From NCBI GenBank assembly GCA_029204225.1, contig CM055095.1, positions 65,928,595 to 65,992,594 on the forward strand: a stretch of DNA of 64,000 bases, read 5' to 3'. Below the pieces are notes generated by a model that ran no database searches, was not told where the DNA came from, and saw only the letters and a program-made list of their open reading frames with translations. Positions 59,197 through 64,000 of the stretch are shown one piece after another. A program made the position numbers and the translations under genes. The stretch is from Diphasiastrum complanatum. Lineage: Eukaryota > Streptophyta > Lycopodiopsida > Lycopodiales > Lycopodiaceae. Position 1 is the first letter of the stretch; each line of letters begins with the position of its first letter.

Positions 59197-59491
59197 GGGA
59201 CAACAATAGACAAAACATCTCTTTTCAACAATGGTTGGTCCAAATCATTGTTTAGGATATTTTGAAAAGCCCTATTTTGGTGACCAGTAGGTGATGGTTA
59301 ATGGAGAAATGACATGTGCGCTTCAATGACAATTGTTGAAGGGTCCAAAATAGTTTGAACATAATATAAGTGCTCAAAAAAACCTAAAGCAAAATTAGGT
59401 CAGAACATGAGAGACTTCAAAGGAGCGTGCTACTTTACCAAAAGCATTCATAGTAGTGGAAGCACTGAGGGGTCAAGATGGGGACCAAATA

Positions 59492-59508
59492 CCCCCCCCC
59501 CCCCCCCC
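59492..59508. repeat. Poly-C run (17)
   Basis: Seventeen C in a row; such runs are often miscounted in sequencing. Confidence 0.9.
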
Positions 59509-59759
59509 TTGGAAGGATTCTTTTCTTATCATTATGCAAATCCAATTGCCCAATGCCAATTACATATACAATGGATTCCACTAGGGTCTCAGATGTAGGA
59601 ACATCAACTTAACATAGTCTTAATTCATATTTATAGATCTTAATTCCATAACTAGCTTAACAAAAGCATAGACATCTCTTCATCAGTCTCAATCTTTTCG
59701 ACATGTAATCATGTTGGATCTTAGATTCTTGTCATGTGATCCCAATGGATCTTAGATTC

Positions 59760-60176
59760 TTTACATGCAATCATAAGGGTTCATAGATTCTTGACATGCA
59801 ACTGTCATGAAGTGACATGCATGGCCTATCAGGAATGCATGGAGTGACATGCAAGCTTCAATATTGACATGCAAGTTTTAAAACTGACATGCGAGCTCTA
59901 GATCTGACATGCATGGGCAATAGACCACTGGTGCTAAGACATGCAAGCTTTCAAACTAACATGCAAGCTTCCAAACTGACATGCAAGCTCTAGATCTGAC
60001 ATGCAAAGACAATAGGCCACTGATGCTATGACATGCAAACTTCCAAACTGACATGCAAGCTCTACATTTGACATGCAGAGACAATTGGCCACAGATACTA
60101 TGACATGCAGGCTCTACATCTGACATGCATAGACAATTGGCCACAGATACTATGACATGCAAGAGTACTGATCAGC
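59760..60176 (+). repeat. GACATGC minisatellite
   Basis: GACATGC recurs roughly every 18-24 bases, mostly as GACATGCAAGCT followed by an AT-rich spacer. A higher-order unit of about 70-100 bases, ending CAATTGGCCACAGATACTAT or a variant, is seen four times from 59915 to 60155. Minus-strand frames give a chance Cys/Met-rich repeat. Confidence 0.88.
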
Positions 60177-60234
60177 CATTCTGACATATGGGTAACAGTT
60201 TCAAGAGCATGCCATAGTTTTGAGAGAAGGTGAA

Positions 60235-60237
<3 letters not shown>

Positions 60238-60318
<81 letters not shown>
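60238..60318. repeat. (GA)n microsatellite, about 81 bp
   Basis: Pure GA run about 60 bases after the minisatellite. Confidence 0.97.
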
Positions 60319-60321
<3 letters not shown>

Positions 60322-62337
60322 TGATTTGAGAGTGAGATAGAAATCCGAGGGTCTGAGCTCCAATTAATCCTGCAATCACAAAAATGACATAGTCTCCTTA
60401 AGGTATTCCCTCAATCCTCTTCTCTAGAGCACCTGTACAAACAAACAATAAAATGGCAGAGTCTGGATGCATTATCCCTTCATCCCCCTGGTAGAGGGGC
60501 GCATTTCCACTTATATAGAGAGTGGAGAGGCTTTCAAAAGTGAGTGAGGTGTCAAGTTCAAGTGTATGAGGTGTGATGGAGACTCCAATTGGACTTAGGG
60601 ATAAGTGGAGTGCATGGATGAGGTGTTTTAGTTAGGGAGGGTGAATGGGTGATGTGTACTAGCTTGGGAGAGTTATTTTGGTGATTTGGCCATGAAGTGA
60701 GAGTGTAGGAGGGCGCCCCATTCTAGGTGTCAATTAGCCTAGAATGCATGAAGGAAGGTAGGTGGTACAAGATTCAAACTTGACTTTTAATTACATACAA
60801 TTTTACATGATTACAACTTGGGAATTCACCCAATTGCAATCTTCCTATGGAAGAGCCAAGGTATATGTCCATCTTGTTTTTGCATAATGTCCATCAATTC
60901 CTAGGTCCTTTTTTCTAGAGGTTGCCCATCCTCAATCATGGTCATTGGCACTTATTTTCTAGAGGCTGCCCGTCCTCAATCATGGTGGAACAAGTCACTA
61001 GGGTGATCAGACCCTAAGCCTTGTCCTGTTCTTTATAGACTCCTCAGAGCCTTCATTATAGACTTATAAATAAGCCTTCTTTATAGACTCTACTGAGCCT
61101 TCATTATAGACTTTGTCAAAAGCCTTCTTGTTTACTGTCTTTAAGCTTAAAAAGCTTCTTGTTTCGATTCTTGTTCTTCTGGCACTTTCTCGAGTACCTG
61201 CACATACCCTCAAACAGAGATCAGTCCTTAAGCCCATAGGGCTTCTTATTCTTGTTCAGATTCTTCAGGTACGTCATGTGTACATGCACATCCCTTGAAA
61301 GAAAGGTCAGCGTTCATAATACCATCAAACATGGTTCATCGAAGTTTCTTAGTTTTACAGGTGTCAATGCTTGTTACTCAATTCATGAAAGCAATAAATG
61401 CATACAATATTCTAAAAGAATATTGATCATTGATAAATCTATATCATCAAAATCTATCTGGGTTGGAAGCTGGGAAAGTTTAAGAAGCAATTTGTCTCTG
61501 CAAATTATAGACCCCTTCTTTTACTCCTCTAAATCCTATTGGTTGAGTGACATATGAGCCCTCAAACTTGATTGGGCCAAATTGATGAACATCTCTCTTT
61601 CAATTGGGTCCTAACTCTCATACCTACACATAGGGTCATGTCACACAGACCTCTACTTCACAAATGTTATAATCCTAACTTGACTCGAGCTACATCACAA
61701 CCTACTTTAGGCCTAATCATGCTTTGACATGTGTACTTGCCTATTTTGCCTCTAATGCCAAAAATGGCCAAATCACCTACACTTGGATAGATGTCTCTAA
61801 ACTTTATGTACCCTAACTCAACATGACTAGGCCATTTTTGACTTTTTCCACAAGTGGGAACATGCACACGTGTGAGATTTACTCATAAACAAGGAAATAC
61901 AAAATAGCCAACCTAGATTTTGCTAATTTTTCACACTCCTCAAAAACTAGCTTGGTAAGGTACTAGATCAATCAAGGAGCTTGTGAAACTTGTTGAGTGG
62001 ATCCTTTGGTATGCATATGAAGTGAAGACCAGTCAAGGGATCCTCCATAGCAACAACCTCACCATATCCTTGATAAGATTTCTTTGGTAGAAATCACTTG
62101 CCACCTTCTTTGATGATCATGTTGTTGGGGATGACAAGCTGACACACACAAAGGGTGGGTCTGATAGGGCGCAGTGGAGTAGAGGCCGTCAATCGCTAGT
62201 TATAGTGTTAGAAGAGAATTGAGAGTTTCCATATCTTTGTGATTACTTTTTGAATACATTTGTTGTCATTCAAAAGAGTGATTTGAGCATTGGAACAAAT
62301 TTAAAGGAGAAGATCAGGTCACTTCAATGGAGGCTTT
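60319..62337. other. Repeat-derived flank of the copia relic
   Basis: 61510-61650 matches the repeat at 46780-46900 (CTCTAAATCCTATTGG and following). 60885-60985 has two copies of a short phrase ending GGCTGCCC(G/A)TCCTCAATCATGG, and 61050-61115 repeats CTTCATTATAGACTT. No gene is recognised. Confidence 0.5.
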
Positions 62338-63120
62338 ATGTTGGAGAGCAATGATAGGCCTACTTCAGTCAACTATTCTACTTGGAAGGTGAGGATGGAG
62401 TCCTTATTGGAGATGAATGAGTTGATGGAGATTGTTGCAGGTGTGGAGGAGAGGCCTCAAGCACATCAATATCAAGTGAGGTATGGAAAGAGAGCAAAGA
62501 AAGCTCTACACATGATCGAGATGAATGCTACCAATGAGCTACTCGAGGAGATTGGCTAGAGCAATTCATCTTGAGAGGCTTGGGAAGCTTTGAAGAAGCT
62601 TTATGAATCCAAGTCCACATCTAGAGTGTTAAATCTAAGGAGACAAATCTTTCAAAGTTTTCAAAAGAAGGAAGAGAGTGCTCATGCTTTTGTATTGAGA
62701 GTTAAAGCATTTAATGATGAGCTAATGATGCATTGATGAGAGCATTAAGGAAAACTTGTTCAAGTTATTCTTAATGGTTTTTTGGATGATCATGCTAATC
62801 TTGTTCAAAGCTTTAATATTCAAAAGACTTTGCCAAGCATTGTGGATTTGCGAGAGATTTTGGTGAATGAGGAGTTTAGGCTTCAAGCAAGAGGTGAATC
62901 TACATCAACATCTCAATATGAAGAGGAGGCTATGTTCATCAAAGGCATAGTGGAGCTAGCTCACACATGACTAGTCACAAGGAGTTCTTTTGCTTCTTTG
63001 GTCACTTATGATGGAGCTAAGAACGTAATTCACATGGCCAATGGTGGTAAGTGTGTGATTGAAGGTATTGGTTCAATTCCTATTTGTCTTTCTACTAATA
63101 GGAAAGCAAGACTTGATGGT
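62338..63120 (+). pseudogene. Copia gag to protease relic
   Basis: LESNDRPTSVNYSTWKVRME, LMEIVAGVEERPQ, ALHMIEMNATNELLEEIG, then after a TAG AWEALKKLYESKSTSRVLNL, FVLRVKAFNDEL and VQSFNIQKTLPSIVDLREIL follow the copia A gag at 28416 block by block. The basic tail and zinc knuckle are missing. It then passes to GASSHMTSHKE (protease active site, Asp lost upstream) and GGKCVIEGIGSIPICLSTNR near 63040-63100. Many stops; IN, RT and LTRs are absent here. Confidence 0.8.
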
Positions 63121-63517
63121 GTAATAATGTCATTGTGAATGAAAGTGAGGAAAAATCATTATCATATGAGTCATTACCTAAAACATTGAGTAAAAGTTCT
63201 CGTTTGAAAAAAGAGAGTACTTAAATCATCCTTATGTTGAAGGTACTAATCAATTTTTTCATGGCTCTAATGTTTTTGAGGTTTCTACTTCTTATGATGC
63301 AATCATTAAGAGGAAGTCTTATGAAGGAAAGAGCAATGGAAGATTGGTTCTTTGGAAGATCCAAGACATGGATCTCACATCTCTTCATCAACTCAAGGAG
63401 TTCACTCATGATCAAGATGGCAAAAGGTTGGTTGGAGAAGACTACATGGAGTAGATCGAGAGGCAGCTTTATTTCCTATCCTATCCTCAACCCAAGATCC
63501 AAGCACACAAGCATCAA
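63121..63517 (+). other. Copia flank, weak coding traces
   Basis: Short plus-strand phrases such as SYEGKSNGRLVLWKIQDMDL can be read with frameshifts, but I cannot assign them to a domain. Confidence 0.35.
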
Positions 63518-63775
63518 GGGGGGTGAAGTTAGTTGTCACGCGAAGGTTCGATCCCATGAGAGTGATAGCATAAAACATGCATGGATGATCCACAATTAGC
63601 TCTAAGATCCATTAACACTAAGCATTAGCCCTACAACCATTAACACTACAACCATTAACACTAAATTCACAATGATGATAGCTTACTCTTTCTCTCTCTT
63701 CCTTTCTCTCTCACAAAAACCATAAGAAATAGCAATTTCAATAAACTTCAAATCCAACAATTAGTAAATACAATA
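63518..63775. mobile_element. LTR fragment related to the gypsy LTR at 41.6 kb
   Basis: TTAGTTGTCAC, GGTTCGATCCCATGAGAG, the ACCATTAACACTA repeats, TTACTCTTTCTCTCTC and AAATCCAACAATTAG match 41611-41860 in the same order. The following bases to 64000 show nothing else. Confidence 0.7.
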
Positions 63776-64000
63776 CAAAAAAAAAATGAATATTTTCATA
63801 TGGCATAACATACCTTTACACCATTCAATCGAAATTGATAGTACTGAGGCAGATCGAATTGCAACATGTCTAGTTCTGATCGAATGTGATTGGGACACCA
63901 ATCTTCCTCGACCCCAACCATTGCAAGAATGTTGCCATTTCTTTTCACTGTTATTTTCACTGTTCTTGTCATCCAAACAAACCTTGGTAAAGGCAAGGCA

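Noticed and set aside
59760-60176. Possible CRISPR-like array
   Set aside because: Spacers are themselves repeated and the genome is a plant; it is a minisatellite.
60098-60379. Leu-Ser and Cys/Met-rich frames around 60 kb
   Set aside because: They arise from the (GA)n tract and the GACATGC minisatellite.

Overview
The window looks like nuclear DNA of a seed plant with a large, transposon-rich genome. Spliceosomal introns (GT..AG), plant protein families (an ANTH-type clathrin assembly protein and a VQ-motif protein), plant-type Ty1/copia and Ty3/gypsy pol relics, retroelement primer sites matching plant initiator-Met and Asp tRNAs, and many long (GA)n tracts all fit. The 5.5-kb intron packed with old transposons suggests a gymnosperm or another big-genome plant, but the species cannot be fixed from this sequence. 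Only two ordinary host genes are visible; nearly everything else is mobile-element debris or AT-rich intergenic DNA.

Layout. 1-3053 holds nothing I recognise. 3054-10514 (+) is the 3' part of a clathrin assembly protein gene (four exons). Its 5.5-kb intron contains inverted-repeat arms, palindromes, one LTR plus leader of a minus-strand retroelement, and a hAT transposase relic. 10.5-15.8 kb is AT-rich with two long (GA)n tracts. 15.8-21.5 kb holds two copia pol relics in opposite orientation. Between them, at about 16.6-20.0 kb, lies a compact cassette of two convergent, intron-containing, decayed genes that I cannot assign to a named family. 21.5-25.2 kb is AT-rich.

25.2-44.9 kb is a retrotransposon nest. 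Copia B (LTR, gag and RT start at 25.2-26.95 kb; RT end, RNase H and LTR at 42.96-44.93 kb) is split by about 16 kb. That block holds copia A (LTR, primer site, gag, PR and IN at 27.0-30.8 kb; an RT piece at 42.3-42.96 kb), itself interrupted by a minus-strand gypsy element (30.8-42.2 kb; gag, PR, RT, RNase H, IN and an extra downstream reading frame). The gypsy tail carries a relative of the LTR seen at 48.6 kb.

48626-53414 is a structurally complete LTR element with no recognisable gag or pol: 1.22-kb LTRs, initiator-Met primer site, polypurine tract and ATATA target duplication. 54.5-56.1 kb is the second gene, an apparently intronless VQ-motif protein with six G-boxes upstream and a short upstream ORF. 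58.5-64 kb returns to repeats: a GACATGC minisatellite, (GA)n tracts, a copia gag relic and an LTR fragment related to the gypsy LTR.

The genes do not form a pathway. Among the premature stops I examined in the cassette, the hAT relic and the gypsy element, nearly all are TGA or TAG where one C-to-T change (mostly CGA to TGA) would restore an amino acid, as expected of methylated, silenced plant transposons.
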